Notes under the pieces: model-generated
Told to the model about the DNA's origin: nothing
Seen by the model: the letters and a program-made list of their open reading frames with translations, nothing else
Database searches by the model: none
Assembly: GCF_022179185.1 (NCBI RefSeq)
Contig: NZ_BPQJ01000003.1
Coordinates: 152,459 to 216,458, forward strand
Length of the DNA stretch: 64,000 nt
Source of the DNA: Methylobacterium frigidaeris
GTDB taxonomy: Bacteria > Pseudomonadota > Alphaproteobacteria > Rhizobiales > Beijerinckiaceae
Direction: 5' to 3'
Made by a program: the position numbers and the translations under genes
In this document: positions 1 through 8,490 of the stretch, piece by piece
Layout of the letters: every line of letters begins with the position of its first letter
Position numbering within the stretch: position 1 is the stretch's first letter

Positions 1-1
1 C

Positions 2-196
2 ACCATCACGGTGCCCTACGCCACCGAGGCCGGCCGCTTCCAGCTCGCCGGCCTGCCGACGGTGGTGTGCGGCCCGGGCTCGATCGATCAGGCGCACCAG
101 CCGGACGAGTACATCACGCTCGCGGCCCTGGAGGCGGGGGAGGTTTTCCTGCGGCAACTGGTGCGGGATTGTGCGGCGGGGTGGAGCCCGGCGTGA
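2..196 (+). CDS. argE: Acetylornithine deacetylase (ArgE, M20 family), C-terminal fragment
   Basis: Only the last 64 codons lie in the window; the frame is open from base 2. ArgE removes the acetyl group from N-acetylornithine in arginine synthesis in the cytosol. The visible tail reads [20 protein letters not shown], followed by QAHQPDEYI. This is the conserved C-terminal metal-site segment of the ArgE/DapE group, and the TEAG and GPGSIDQAH spacing fits ArgE best. The gene ends convergently, 28 bases before the LysE-type exporter. Another M20 deacetylase with the same C-terminal motif cannot be excluded without the N-terminus. Confidence 0.8.
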   Translation, partial: TITVPYATEAGRFQLAGLPTVVCGPGSIDQAHQPDEYITLAALEAGEVFLRQLVRDCAAGWSPA

Positions 197-224
197 CGGC
201 TCGATCACCCGCTTCTTGATCGCC

Positions 225-836
225 TCACGGTTTTCTCGCCAGCGCCAGACCCACCCCCGCCCCGAGGAGCAGCCCGCCGGTCACTCGGTTGCGCCAGCGC
301 CCGCGCGCCAGCACGACCCGCGCCCGGCCCGCGAGCAGCGCCCAGACCACGTCGCCCGCGATCGCCAGCACCAGGAAGGTCGCGGCCAGCAGCATGAGCT
401 GCCCGAACGGCGCGGCATCGCGGCTGACGAACTGAGGCAGGAAGGCACCGAAGAACAGGAGCGTCTTCGGGTTGGTCAGCGCCACCAGGAAGCCGCGCAG
501 GGCGATCGCCCGGACCGCCCGAGGCTCGGGCGCCGTCTGCGCAAGGTCGGTCGCCGGGGCCCGCCAGGCACGGACGGCGAGCCAGGCGAGGTAGGCGACG
601 CCGAGCCAGCGCAGCACCTCGAACCACGTCGCCATCACGGCCAGCATCGCCGAGAGACCGGCGACCGTGAGGGCGAGCTGCACGGTGAGGGCCGCCCCCA
701 CGGCCGCCACGGTGACGAGGCCGTAGCGGCTGCCATGGGCGACGCTGTTGGCCACGATCAGCGCAACGTTCGGGCCCGGGATCAGGATCAGCACGAGCGT
801 CGCGGCGACGAAGCCGAGATAGAGGTCGAGGGGCAT
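225..836 (-). CDS. LysE/RhtB family amino-acid exporter
   Basis: A 203-residue inner-membrane protein of the LysE/RhtB/ArgO group, which exports amino acids or related small metabolites. It has the family N-terminus, with the signature PGPN at residues 21-24 (LILIPGPNVALIVANSV) in the first hydrophobic segment. About six hydrophobic segments follow, and NPKTLLFFGAFLPQF marks the conserved start of the second half. Length and topology are typical. The substrate cannot be read from sequence. It stands alone and converges on the argE-like gene. Confidence 0.88.
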   Translation of the reverse strand: MPLDLYLGFVAATLVLILIPGPNVALIVANSVAHGSRYGLVTVAAVGAALTVQLALTVAGLSAMLAVMATWFEVLRWLGVAYLAWLAVRAWRAPATDLAQTAPEPRAVRAIALRGFLVALTNPKTLLFFGAFLPQFVSRDAAPFGQLMLLAATFLVLAIAGDVVWALLAGRARVVLARGRWRNRVTGGLLLGAGVGLALARKP

Positions 837-904
837 GGCGGGGCTTCCGGTCGTGAACCGGACGGCACCGTGCCACGCACGACGCCGCCCCGCCAGGCTC
901 GGGC

Positions 905-1456
905 CTACTGCTGCGCCGGCTGGGTCGCGGTGGTGCCGGTGGCGGCGGGAACGTCCGACTTCTGGGTGTCGGTCTTCTGGGAATCGGTCTTGGCCGTCTC
1001 CGCCTTGGCCGCCTCCGCCTTGGCCGGCTGCTGGCCGAGATAGACGTATTCCGGCGCGGCGCGGAGCTGGTCCTTGTCGGTGTTGATCACCGCCTTCAGG
1101 GTCTTGTCGTCGACGCGGGTGACCTGCAGCGCCTCACGCGCCACCGAGACGTACTTGGTGCCGAGACCGAGGAAGCCGCCGACGCCGACGACGTAAGATT
1201 TCACGGCCAGATCAGGCCCGAGCACGATGTCGGCGATCGAGCCGATCGTCTCGTTGGCCCCGTTCTGGATGCTCTGGCCGATCAGCTTCGTGGCGACGAG
1301 GTCGCTCGGCTCCTGGGCGACGAAGGTCGGCCGCAGGTTGTCGCTGAGAGTGGCGGGGGCGCCCGGCACGGGCTTGGGACCGCCTGCATCCTGCGCCAGG
1401 CTGGCGCCGGCGCCGGCGACGAGGAGGAACGCGGCGGCGAGGAGGGGGCGGGACAT
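905..1456 (-). CDS. Secreted PRC-barrel domain protein
   Basis: A 183-residue exported protein. A signal peptide (MSRPLLAAAFLLVAGAGASLAQ) precedes a PRC-barrel domain at about residues 55-140 (DLVATKLIGQSI, ETIGSIADIVLG, YVVGVGGFLGLG). PRC barrels occur in photosynthetic reaction centre H subunits, in RimM and in many small exported alphaproteobacterial proteins of unknown role. The C-terminal 35 residues are low complexity, with repeated AKAE, AKTD and QKTD units. I chose the ATG at 1456 because it places the signal peptide at the N-terminus; a longer reading adds 35 atypical residues. The function is unknown. Confidence 0.82.
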   Translation of the reverse strand: MSRPLLAAAFLLVAGAGASLAQDAGGPKPVPGAPATLSDNLRPTFVAQEPSDLVATKLIGQSIQNGANETIGSIADIVLGPDLAVKSYVVGVGGFLGLGTKYVSVAREALQVTRVDDKTLKAVINTDKDQLRAAPEYVYLGQQPAKAEAAKAETAKTDSQKTDTQKSDVPAATGTTATQPAQQ

Positions 1457-1574
1457 CGATGGCTCCGACTTCGTGCGCCCGACACGCTCGGGCGCATGAT
1501 GAGTCGGTTGCGGTGCGAAAGGTTCCCTCGCGCACCCGCATTCCCGGAGCTGGGCCTGCATCCAGGCCCGGACT

Positions 1575-2576
1575 TCACGCCTCTTGGCTGCGGGCGATCT
1601 CGGCCTCGACCTCGGCCGGATCGAGGTCGTAGTGGCGCGAGCAGAACTCGCAGGTGATGCCGATGCGGCCGTCCTCGCCGACGATGTCGCGGCGCTCCTC
1701 GGCCGAGAAGTTGCGGACCATCCCCATCACCCGCTCGCGCGAGCAGCGGCAGGCCTCGTGCACGCCCTGCGCCTCGAACACCCGCACGCCGCGCTCGTGG
1801 AAGAGGCGGTAGAGCAGGCGCTCGCTCGACACGGTGGGATCGACGAGCTCGTGATCCTCGATCGTCGCGATCAGGGATTTGGCCTCGACCCAGGCATCGT
1901 CCTCCTGCCGCCGGCTGTCGTCGAGCAGCGCGTGCCCCTCCGGCAGGTCGCCGGGCGGCAGGTCGGCGAGGCGGGCGCGGTCGGGCGAATGGGGCAGGAA
2001 CTGCACCAGCAGACCACCGGAACGCCAGGCTTGACCTGCGCCCTCGACCTGCTCGGCGACGGCGAGGCGCACCCGGGTCGGGATCTGCTCCGACTGGCGG
2101 AAATACTGGTGCGCCGCCTCCTCGAAGCCCTGGCCCTCCAGGGCCACCACGCCCTGGTAGCGGCTCTGGGCCGAGCCCTGGTCGATGGTCATGGCGAGGT
2201 GGCCGCGGCCGAGGAGCCGGGCGGTATCGGCGCGGGGCCCCGCCTCGGCGACGCGTCCGGCATCGAAGCGGGCGGTGGCGCGCACCCGGTCGGGCGCCTC
2301 GAAATCCACCACCACCATTTCGACCGGGCCGTCGGACTTGGTCTGGAGCTGGAACCGCCCCTCGAACTTGAGTGAGGAGCCGAGCAGCACGGTCAAGGCC
2401 GCAGCCTCGCCAAGCAGCCGCGCGACGGTGTCGGGGTAGCCGTGACGGCGCAGGATGGTGTCGACGGAGGGGCCGAGGCGCACGACGCGACCGCGCACGT
2501 CGAGGGGCTCGACCGCGAAGGGCAGGATCGCGTCGTCGCGGCCCTCGGGGCTCTGGGAAGTGGTCGTCTCGGACAT
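1575..2576 (-). CDS. hslO: Redox-regulated chaperone Hsp33
   Basis: A 333-residue cytosolic holdase chaperone that is activated by oxidation and holds unfolding proteins under oxidative or heat stress. The Hsp33 core is complete. The C-terminal zinc site is present as CRC (ACRCSRERV) and, about 30 residues later, CEFC. These four cysteines bind zinc when reduced and form disulfides when oxidised. The start at the ATG opening MSETTTSQS is preferred over an upstream codon that adds 14 unusual residues. About 370 bases separate it from argF, which reads in the same direction, so readthrough from argDF is possible but not shown. Confidence 0.95.
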   Translation of the reverse strand: MSETTTSQSPEGRDDAILPFAVEPLDVRGRVVRLGPSVDTILRRHGYPDTVARLLGEAAALTVLLGSSLKFEGRFQLQTKSDGPVEMVVVDFEAPDRVRATARFDAGRVAEAGPRADTARLLGRGHLAMTIDQGSAQSRYQGVVALEGQGFEEAAHQYFRQSEQIPTRVRLAVAEQVEGAGQAWRSGGLLVQFLPHSPDRARLADLPPGDLPEGHALLDDSRRQEDDAWVEAKSLIATIEDHELVDPTVSSERLLYRLFHERGVRVFEAQGVHEACRCSRERVMGMVRNFSAEERRDIVGEDGRIGITCEFCSRHYDLDPAEVEAEIARSQEA

Positions 2577-2948
2577 GCTCTCACCGCAACCGACCGCCCC
2601 GATGCGGGAAGCCGGCACTCGTGCAGGACGATGAAGGTCTCCCGGCGAGGCGCCTTCCGCGCGAGCCGCGGCGCATGCCCTCAGACGGAGCGGGCAGGCG
2701 GAGCGATGGGGCAGGAGACGCCGCGGCGAGAGACCGGCGTACCCCGCTATATGGTGGTCCGGGCAGCGATGTCGAAGGGCTGCTGCCTGGGCTGGATGGG
2801 CGATGTTGTCGAGGGGGTTATCGCCCGAGCCGAGGCGGCTGAGCCCGCTTGGCTGGATCCGACGGCATCGACGGCTACTCGGTCATCCCGCGGCGCGGCC
2901 CCGGGTTGACCAGGAGGGTGTCGATACCGTCAGCCTGGTAGCCCGCCG
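2577..2948. other. Intergenic region between argF and hslO
   Basis: I see no gene that I can support in these 372 bases. They probably hold the hslO promoter (minus strand) and the 3' end of the argDF transcript. The one structured element is a REP-like palindrome at 2881-2911. Confidence 0.6.
2881..2911. repeat. REP-like palindrome
   Basis: GGTCA and TGACC arms enclose TCCCG and CCGGG around a GC-rich centre (GGTCATCCCG ... CCGGGTTGACC). It resembles three other palindromes in the window (42056-42096, 46084-46114 and 50677-50714). It lies downstream of argF and may also act as a transcript-end hairpin. Confidence 0.55.
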
Positions 2949-3896
2949 TCAGGACACGGCGCCGAGGCACCAGGCCAGGATGCCCTTCTGGGCGTGCAGC
3001 CGGTTCTCGGCCTCGTCGAACACCACCGATTGCGGCCCGTCGATCACCTCGGCGGTGACCTCCTCGCCGCGATGGGCCGGCAGGCAGTGCATGAACACCG
3101 CGTCCTTGGCAGCGGCCGCCATCAGCCGGCCGTTGACCTGGTAGGGCATCAGCAGGTTGTGGCGGTGCGCCTCGTCCTCGTCGCCCATCGAGACCCAGCA
3201 ATCGGTCACGACCGCGTCGGCCCCCGCCACCGCCTCGAACGGGTCGGTGGTGATGGTGAGCTCCGCGCCCTCGGCCTTGGCGCGGGCGATCAGGCTCTCC
3301 GGCACCGGCAGTTCCGGCGGGCAGGCGACGTTGAGGCGGAAGTCGAAGCGGGCCGCGGCGTGGGCCCAGGAGGCCAGCACGTTGTTGGAATCCCCCGACC
3401 AGGCGACGGTGCGGCCCTTGATCGGGCCGCGATGCTCCTCGAAGGTCAGCACGTCGGCCATGATCTGGCACGGGTGCGACTCCTTCGTCAGGCCGTTGAT
3501 CACCGGGATGGTGGCGTACTCGGCCAGTTCCAGCATCATGCCGTGGTCGAGGATGCGGATCATGATCGCGTCGATGTAGCGCGACAGGACCCGGGCGGTG
3601 TCGGCGACGGTCTCGCCGCGGCCGAGCTGCATCTCCCGGCCGGTGAGCATCAGCGTCTCGCCGCCCAGCTCCCGCATCGCCACGTCGAACGAGACGCGGG
3701 TACGGGTCGAGGGCTTGTCGAACACCATGCCTAAGAACTTGCCGGCGAGCGGGCGCTCGGCCGGCGGCTCGCCCTTGCGGCGCCGCCGCTTCAGGTCGGC
3801 GCAGGCGTCGAGGACCGTGCGCAGCTCGGTGCTGGAGAAATCGGTCAGGTCGAGGAAATGCCGGGGAGCCGGCGCGATCTTCACGGGCGCATTCAT
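2949..3896 (-). CDS. argF: Ornithine carbamoyltransferase
   Basis: A 315-residue cytosolic enzyme that makes citrulline from ornithine and carbamoyl phosphate. All family signatures are visible: the carbamoyl-phosphate site STRTR in [13 protein letters not shown], the HPCQ motif in [10 protein letters not shown], the ornithine-site segment around WVSMGDE and the HCLP motif near the C-terminus. The start ATG shares one base with the argD stop (TGATG), so translation is probably coupled and the two form an operon. Length is normal. Confidence 0.97.
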   Translation of the reverse strand: MNAPVKIAPAPRHFLDLTDFSSTELRTVLDACADLKRRRRKGEPPAERPLAGKFLGMVFDKPSTRTRVSFDVAMRELGGETLMLTGREMQLGRGETVADTARVLSRYIDAIMIRILDHGMMLELAEYATIPVINGLTKESHPCQIMADVLTFEEHRGPIKGRTVAWSGDSNNVLASWAHAAARFDFRLNVACPPELPVPESLIARAKAEGAELTITTDPFEAVAGADAVVTDCWVSMGDEDEAHRHNLLMPYQVNGRLMAAAAKDAVFMHCLPAHRGEEVTAEVIDGPQSVVFDEAENRLHAQKGILAWCLGAVS

Positions 3897-5089
3897 CACT
3901 CGGCGGCCCTCCGGCCCCTCGTCTCCATGGCGGCGCAGGCCGCCTCCAGCTTGTCCAGTGCCGCAGCCACCTCGGCCTCGCCGATGATCAGCGGAGGCAG
4001 CAGGCGCACGACGTTGTCGCCGGCCGGGATCACCAGCAGGTGCTCGTCCCGGGCGGCGGCGGCGAAGTCGGTGTTCGTCACGACGAGGCGCAGGCCCATC
4101 ATCAGGCCCTCGCCGCGGATCTCGTCGACGATGTCGGGGTAGCGGTCCTTGAGCGCGGCGAGGCGCTGCTTCAGGAGCAGGCCGGTCTGGCGGACATGCT
4201 CCAGGAAGCCGGGCGCGAGGATGATGTCGAGCACGGCGTTGCCGACGGCCATCGCCAGCGGGTTGCCGCCGAAGGTGGTGCCGTGGGTCCCCACCACCAT
4301 GCCGCGGGCCGCCTCGCGGGTCGCGAGGCAGGCGCCCATCGGGAAGCCGCCGCCGATGCCCTTGGCCGAGGACAGGATGTCCGGCGTCACGCCCGACCAT
4401 TCGTGGGCGAAGAGCTTGCCGGTGCGGCCGATGCCGGTCTGGACCTCGTCCATGATCAACAGGAGGCCGTGCTCGTCGCACAGAGCCCGCAGGGTGCGCA
4501 GCCACTCGTGCGAGACCACCCGCAGGCCGCCCTCGCCCTGGATCGGCTCGATCATCAGGGCGGCGGTCTCGGGCGTGATGACCGCCTTCAGGGCCTCGAG
4601 GTCGCCGAACGGCACCTGGTCGAACCCGTCGACCTTCGGGCCGAAGCCCTCGATGTATTTCTGCTGGCCGCCGGCCGCGATGGTGGCGAGGGTGCGGCCG
4701 TGGAAGGCGCCCTCGAAGGTGACGATCCGGTAGCGCTCCGGGTGGCCGTCGGCGGCGTGGTACTTGCGCGCCATCTTGATGCAGGCCTCGTTGGCCTCGG
4801 CACCGGAATTGGCGAAGAACACCACGTCGGCGAAGCTCGCCTCGGTCAGCCGCTCGGCCAGCCGCTCGGCCTCCGGCACCTCGAAGAGGTTCGAGACGTG
4901 CCAGACCTTCTGGGCCTGCTCGGTCAGTGCGGCGACCAGGTGCGGGTGGCCGTGGCCGACCGAGTTGACCGCGATGCCGGCGCCGAAGTCGAGATATCGC
5001 GAGCCGTCTCGGGCGACGAGCCAAGCGCCCTCACCGCGCTCGAAGGACACCTTGGCCCGGGCGTAGGTCGGCAGCAGCGAGGAGGTCAC
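3896..5089 (-). CDS. argD: Acetylornithine aminotransferase
   Basis: A 397-residue class-III PLP aminotransferase of arginine synthesis; such enzymes often also act in lysine synthesis. The motifs are [16 protein letters not shown] near the N-terminus, NSGAEANE, the [11 protein letters not shown] segment and the PLP-binding lysine in [15 protein letters not shown] prefer the GTG start at 5089: it is preceded by a GGAGA ribosome-binding sequence, and the protein then begins at the family's usual [11 protein letters not shown]. The longer upstream reading has no family similarity. First gene of the argD-argF operon. Confidence 0.94.
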   Translation of the reverse strand: MTSSLLPTYARAKVSFERGEGAWLVARDGSRYLDFGAGIAVNSVGHGHPHLVAALTEQAQKVWHVSNLFEVPEAERLAERLTEASFADVVFFANSGAEANEACIKMARKYHAADGHPERYRIVTFEGAFHGRTLATIAAGGQQKYIEGFGPKVDGFDQVPFGDLEALKAVITPETAALMIEPIQGEGGLRVVSHEWLRTLRALCDEHGLLLIMDEVQTGIGRTGKLFAHEWSGVTPDILSSAKGIGGGFPMGACLATREAARGMVVGTHGTTFGGNPLAMAVGNAVLDIILAPGFLEHVRQTGLLLKQRLAALKDRYPDIVDEIRGEGLMMGLRLVVTNTDFAAAARDEHLLVIPAGDNVVRLLPPLIIGEAEVAAALDKLEAACAAMETRGRRAAE

Positions 5090-5137
5090 GATCTCGTCTC
5101 CGTCGCGGTCGAGTGAGTCGGTCGACCGGAAAACAAA

Positions 5138-5159
5138 GCGCCGCCTCGAAGGGCGGCGC
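5138..5159 (-). promoter_or_regulatory. GC hairpin at the 5' end of the argD leader
   Basis: A perfect 8-base inverted repeat (GCGCCGCC and GGCGGCGC) with a 6-base loop. On the minus strand it is followed by TTTGTTTT, so it looks like a terminator. Judged from the promoter just upstream, it would lie at about +1 to +22 of the argD transcript, which is too early for ordinary termination. A 5' stabilising hairpin is therefore the likelier reading. Confidence 0.5.
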
Positions 5160-5165
5160 GCGCGG

Positions 5166-5193
5166 ATACTATGGAATGAGAGCGCTGTGTCAA
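5166..5193 (-). promoter_or_regulatory. Promoter of argDF
   Basis: On the minus strand a perfect -35 TTGACA (5193-5188) is separated by 16 bases from a -10 TAGTAT (5171-5166). This is the closest match to the sigma-70 consensus that I found in the window. It points to argD, whose GTG start is about 70 bases downstream of the predicted transcript start near 5159. Confidence 0.65.
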
Positions 5194-5402
5194 CGCCGCG
5201 CAACGAAGATGACGCCGAGATGACACCGAGATGCCCGCTCGATGCCGCTGGCCCGGGGTTGCGGCCGGACTTCCTTCGGGGCACAGACCCTCGGGCGGCC
5301 GGTCCCGGCCGCACCGCGGCGGGGTGCCGCGGGACGACGGACCGGCCCGAGACGCCCGGCGGATCGACGCCCCGGGGGCGGGCCTGGTGGGAGACCAGAC
5401 AG

Positions 5403-5876
5403 ATGAGCGCGACCCTCGACCGCCTGAAGGAGCTCGGCCTCACCCTGCCGCCCGCCGCGGCACCCGTGGCGAACTACGTCGGCTTCCAGCGCAGCGGCAA
5501 CCTGGTGGTCATCTCGGGCCAGCTGCCCTTCGGCGCCAACGGCCAGATCGACCCGGCCCACAAGGGCAAGGTCGGCGCCGCGGTCTCGCCGGAGGCCGCG
5601 GCGGAAGCGGCCCGGCACTGCGCTCTCAACGTGCTGGCGCAGCTGCGCGCGGCGGCCGGCAACCTCGACGACGCGGTGGTGTCCTGCCTGCGCCTCGGCG
5701 GCTTCATCAACACGGCGCCGGGCTTCTCGGCGGTGGCGGGCGTGATGAACGGCGCCTCCGACCTGATGGTGCAGGTGCTGGGCGAGCGCGGCCGCCACGC
5801 CCGCTCGACGATCGGCGTCGCCGAGCTTCCCCTCGACGCCGTGGTCGAGGTTGAGGGCATGTTCGAGGTTCGCTGA
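5403..5876 (+). CDS. RidA/YjgF family protein
   Basis: A 157-residue protein of the RidA (YER057c/UK114) family, whose best-known members hydrolyse reactive enamine/imine intermediates made by PLP enzymes. It shows the family core: [11 protein letters not shown], then the [20 protein letters not shown] segment and [13 protein letters not shown] with the usual arginine that binds the substrate carboxylate. The length fits the YjgF-like subgroup of about 155 residues rather than the short 125-residue RidA. The ATG at 5403 follows GGGAGA by 8 bases. Three bases separate it from the GDPD gene. Confidence 0.9.
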   Translation: MSATLDRLKELGLTLPPAAAPVANYVGFQRSGNLVVISGQLPFGANGQIDPAHKGKVGAAVSPEAAAEAARHCALNVLAQLRAAAGNLDDAVVSCLRLGGFINTAPGFSAVAGVMNGASDLMVQVLGERGRHARSTIGVAELPLDAVVEVEGMFEVR

Positions 5877-5879
5877 ACG

Positions 5880-6635
5880 ATGACAGACCGCCTCGCCCCC
5901 GGCTGGCTGATCGCCCGCCCGATCGCCCATCGCGGCCTGCACGACAGGGCCGCCGGCATCCCCGAGAACACGATCGCTGCCGCCGAGGCCGCGATCGTCG
6001 GCGGCTACGCGATCGAGTGCGACGTGCAGCTCAGCCGGGACGGCGAGGCGATGGTCTTTCACGATGCCGGCCTCGGCCGGCTCACCGGGGCCGACGGCCT
6101 CGTGCGCGAGCGCGACGCCGCCGATCTCGGGCAGCTGACGGTGCTCGGCAGCGCCGAGCGCATCCCCACCCTGGCGGAGTTCCTGGAAAAGATCGCCGGC
6201 CGCACGCCCCTCGTCATCGAGGTGAAGACCCGGCACGACGGCGATCTGGCGCTCGCCCGCCGCACCGCCGAGATCGTCGCGGCCTATGACGGTCCGGTGG
6301 CGCTGAAATCGTTCGATCCCGTCATCGTCGGGGCGCTCGCCGATCTCGCTCCCAAGATCCCGCGCGGCGTCGTGGCGGAGAGCCGCCACGATGACCCGGC
6401 TTACGCCAACCTCACCGAGGCGCAAAGGCACGGGCTGGCGAACCTGCTGCATGTGTCCGAGAGCCGACCGGACTTCCTGTCCTGGCGCGTCGACGACCTG
6501 CCGAACGCCGCGACGCATCTCTGCCGCCTGCTCGGCCGCATGCCGGTGATGACCTGGACCGTGCGGACCGAGGCGCAGGTGCGGCTCGCGCGGGCGCATG
6601 CCGACCAGATGGTGTTCGAGGGCTTCCGGGCCTGA
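5880..6635 (+). CDS. Glycerophosphodiester phosphodiesterase
   Basis: A 251-residue GDPD-family enzyme that cleaves glycerophosphodiesters to glycerol 3-phosphate and an alcohol. The motifs are IAHRGLHD (catalytic His-Arg), PENT, then ECDVQLSRDG with the metal-binding Glu-x-Asp, VFHD with the second catalytic His, and VIEVKT. There is no signal peptide, so it is probably cytosolic. It starts 3 bases after the RidA stop and is likely co-transcribed with it. Such RidA-GDPD pairs are plausible in this group, but I cannot verify synteny here. Confidence 0.93.
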   Translation: MTDRLAPGWLIARPIAHRGLHDRAAGIPENTIAAAEAAIVGGYAIECDVQLSRDGEAMVFHDAGLGRLTGADGLVRERDAADLGQLTVLGSAERIPTLAEFLEKIAGRTPLVIEVKTRHDGDLALARRTAEIVAAYDGPVALKSFDPVIVGALADLAPKIPRGVVAESRHDDPAYANLTEAQRHGLANLLHVSESRPDFLSWRVDDLPNAATHLCRLLGRMPVMTWTVRTEAQVRLARAHADQMVFEGFRA

Positions 6636-6658
6636 CCGTTCCAGGATGTGCCGGGCCC

Positions 6659-6695
6659 TGATCAAGGCCTGGCAGGTTGATCAAGGCCTGGCAGG
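6659..6695. repeat. Tandem duplication at the 3' end of the 82-residue gene
   Basis: TGATCAAGGCCTGGCAGG occurs at 6659 and again at 6678 (19-base period). The stop codon of the minus-strand gene 6681..6929 lies inside the right-hand copy, and the left-hand copy is downstream non-coding sequence. Confidence 0.8.
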
Positions 6696-6929
6696 GGCCT
6701 GGAACCAGGCGAAGCGGGGCATGATCCCGGTGAGTGAGGCGGACGGGATCTCAAGGCTCAACGCATCCGCGACGGCATCGGCTTCGTCCATGTCGAGCCC
6801 GACCTGCAGCACCCCGTCGATCACCGCGATGGCGCCGGAGCGCACGTCGTAGACTGTCCAGCCGGCGCGGTCGCGGCGTATATCGTAGCGGATCAGGTCG
6901 GCATGGGGAGACATGACGGGCTGGGACAT
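6681..6929 (-). CDS. Hypothetical protein, 82 residues
   Basis: A small soluble protein. The core reads IRYDIRRDRAGWTVYDVRSG, followed by AIAVIDGVLQVGLDMDEADAVADAL. The alternation of beta-like and helical segments suggests a compact alpha-beta fold. Similar short acidic proteins with a GWTVYD motif occur in Methylobacterium-type genomes, but I know of no function. There is no signal peptide or membrane segment. A second ATG at residue 6 (MSPHADL) is an alternative start. It converges on the GDPD gene, and the stop lies in a tandem repeat. Confidence 0.65.
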   Translation of the reverse strand: MSQPVMSPHADLIRYDIRRDRAGWTVYDVRSGAIAVIDGVLQVGLDMDEADAVADALSLEIPSASLTGIMPRFAWFQAPARP

Positions 6930-7218
6930 GGTGTACGTCCTGTTGGTTTATCTCTGATTAGTCCTGCAGGGGCGCGGTTACTGTGCCGGCGCGCACGCGA
7001 TGCGTCGGATGGCGGGGTGGCGAGATGCAGCTGGAGCGCGATCCCCCTTTTGTGGCGGAGAGTGCCCCGTGGAGCAGGCGGGAGACGGGAAACACGCCTC
7101 CAGAAATAACCGAACTGGCGTGCGGGGCGCCCTCCGGATCGGCGTCGTGCCGCCCCTCCCCCGGCTCGCTGCGCCCCCCCCACTCTCCGCAGAGGCGGGA
7201 GGGTTCGGGCGGGCGGCG
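6930..7218. other. Intergenic region
   Basis: About 290 bases between two minus-strand small genes. It should hold the promoter of the 82-residue gene. I see no conserved gene, strong terminator or RNA element here. Confidence 0.5.
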
Positions 7219-7449
7219 TCAGGGCCAGTCGCCCCGCCCGATCGGCCCCGCCCGCACGTATCCCCGCGAGATCAGCCGATCCCGCTGGCGCGTCCGCCGC
7301 TCGGCCTCGCCGAGATCCGCGAGGGCGTCGGCGATCGCCCGGCGAAGCGCCAGGCCCGCGTCGCCCCCGGCGGCGGCGAGATAGGCGGTCGCGATCGTCT
7401 CGACGCCGGGCGCCCGCCCGTCCCATCGTTCCGCCGGCTCGTGACTCAT
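7219..7449 (-). CDS. Hypothetical protein, 76 residues, behind a candidate SOS box
   Basis: A small charged protein that I do not recognise. After a polar N-terminus (MSHEPAERWDGRAP) it is mostly helical, with ETIATAYLAAAGGDAGLALR, then ADALADLGEAERRTRQRDRL and a basic tail. There are no membrane segments or cysteines. The ATG at 7449 is preferred; an upstream reading adds 22 unlikely residues. Fifty bases upstream is a GAAC-N7-GAAC sequence inside a dyad, which matches the alphaproteobacterial LexA operator. It may therefore be DNA-damage inducible, but no function follows from that. Confidence 0.6.
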   Translation of the reverse strand: MSHEPAERWDGRAPGVETIATAYLAAAGGDAGLALRRAIADALADLGEAERRTRQRDRLISRGYVRAGPIGRGDWP

Positions 7450-7490
7450 GGATCCTGGCTCACCGCTGCACGCCGCCGGCCACGGCCGAC

Positions 7491-7513
7491 TCACGTTAGA
7501 ACATAACGTGAAC
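7491..7513. promoter_or_regulatory. Candidate LexA (SOS) box within a dyad
   Basis: GAAC-ATAACGT-GAAC spans 7499-7513 (GTTC-N7-GTTC on the minus strand), an exact match to the alphaproteobacterial LexA consensus. It overlaps a perfect 8-base inverted repeat, TCACGTTA/TAACGTGA, at 7491-7498 and 7504-7511. It lies 50-64 bases upstream of the 76-residue minus-strand gene. About one chance match to the bare consensus is expected in a window of this size and composition. Confidence 0.45.
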
Positions 7514-7602
7514 AAGCCACGGCGAGGCTGGTGCGGTCAAGCTGCGTTCTCGCCTTGGGAGCCGGCTGGCGGCGCGATGTGGATAGCGGGGAGAGAGGCG
7601 CC

Positions 7603-8490
7603 TCACGGCGTCCGCGTCGCCTCCGGCTCGCCGGCGCGGACCGGCGCCTCGACGTAGCGCCCCTTCTCCGGCACCGCCACCGCGGCGAAGTTGCGGGCGA
7701 GATCGTGCAGGGCTTGGCGCAGCCCCGGACCGCGGAGGGGTCGGCCGTGACCGGTGAGCGCCAGCTCAGGCTCGAGCTGCGCCAGGGCCTCGACCGAGCG
7801 CCCGGCGGCCTCCCAGTCGATGGTGAGGTAGCGCGGCGGTCCGTGCATCTCGGGCGCCTGGGTCGCGACGGCGTAGACCGATTCCTGGGCCGTGGTGACG
7901 AAGGCGTCCCCGGCGATGAGCGTCCGGTCGGCGGCGCGCCAGAGCGAGACATGGCCAGGAGAGTGACCCGGCGTGTGGATCCAGCGCCAGCCCGGCAGCG
8001 GCGGCACGTCGCCATCCTCCGGCAGGAGACGAAGGCGGGCGCCGACATCGACCGGGCGCGTCGGGAACAGAGGCGAGAGCCGGGCGAGAAGGCCGCCGCC
8101 GACACTCGGATCCGGGGGCGGATAGGCGGCGCTGCCGTCGAGATAGGGCCGTTCCAGGGGATGGGCCCAGACCGGGACGTCCCAGGCCTCGGCCAAGTCC
8201 TCGATCACGCCGACATGGTCGAAATGGCCGTGGGTGAGCACGATCGCCGCCGGCCGGGCGCCGGCCCCGAACCGGGCGGCTGCGGCCGACTCGATGGCGC
8301 CGCGCGATCCCAGGATCCCAGCATCGAGCAATACCCAGCCGCGGTCGCCGGCCCCGGGCACGCCGAGATAGGCGACGTTGACGATGGCGTGGCGCTGGTA
8401 GGCGAGGTCCGGGCGCAAGGCATGGGTGCCGTCCGGGCCGGCGGGCTCGTCGGCGACCGAATCGGGGCCGATCGGAATCTGCTGGGTCAT
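7603..8490 (-). CDS. MBL-fold metallo-hydrolase
   Basis: A 295-residue metallo-beta-lactamase-fold hydrolase, probably cytosolic. The metal site is clear: LTHGHFDHVG (HxHxDH), a later histidine in HTPGHSPGHV, the aspartate in IAGDAF and a final histidine in LTGHGRPL. The fold serves glyoxalase II, lactonases, RNases and others; nothing fixes the substrate, although the HTPGHSPGH and GDA spacing is closest to glyoxalase II-like hydrolases. The start is MTQQIPIG at 8490; 14 further upstream codons are open but look non-coding. Confidence 0.88.
   Translation of the reverse strand: MTQQIPIGPDSVADEPAGPDGTHALRPDLAYQRHAIVNVAYLGVPGAGDRGWVLLDAGILGSRGAIESAAAARFGAGARPAAIVLTHGHFDHVGVIEDLAEAWDVPVWAHPLERPYLDGSAAYPPPDPSVGGGLLARLSPLFPTRPVDVGARLRLLPEDGDVPPLPGWRWIHTPGHSPGHVSLWRAADRTLIAGDAFVTTAQESVYAVATQAPEMHGPPRYLTIDWEAAGRSVEALAQLEPELALTGHGRPLRGPGLRQALHDLARNFAAVAVPEKGRYVEAPVRAGEPEATRTP

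Noticed and set aside
2577..2948. Possible small genes between argF and hslO
   Set aside because: All frames are Arg/Gly-rich, lack ribosome-binding sites and run into flanking genes.
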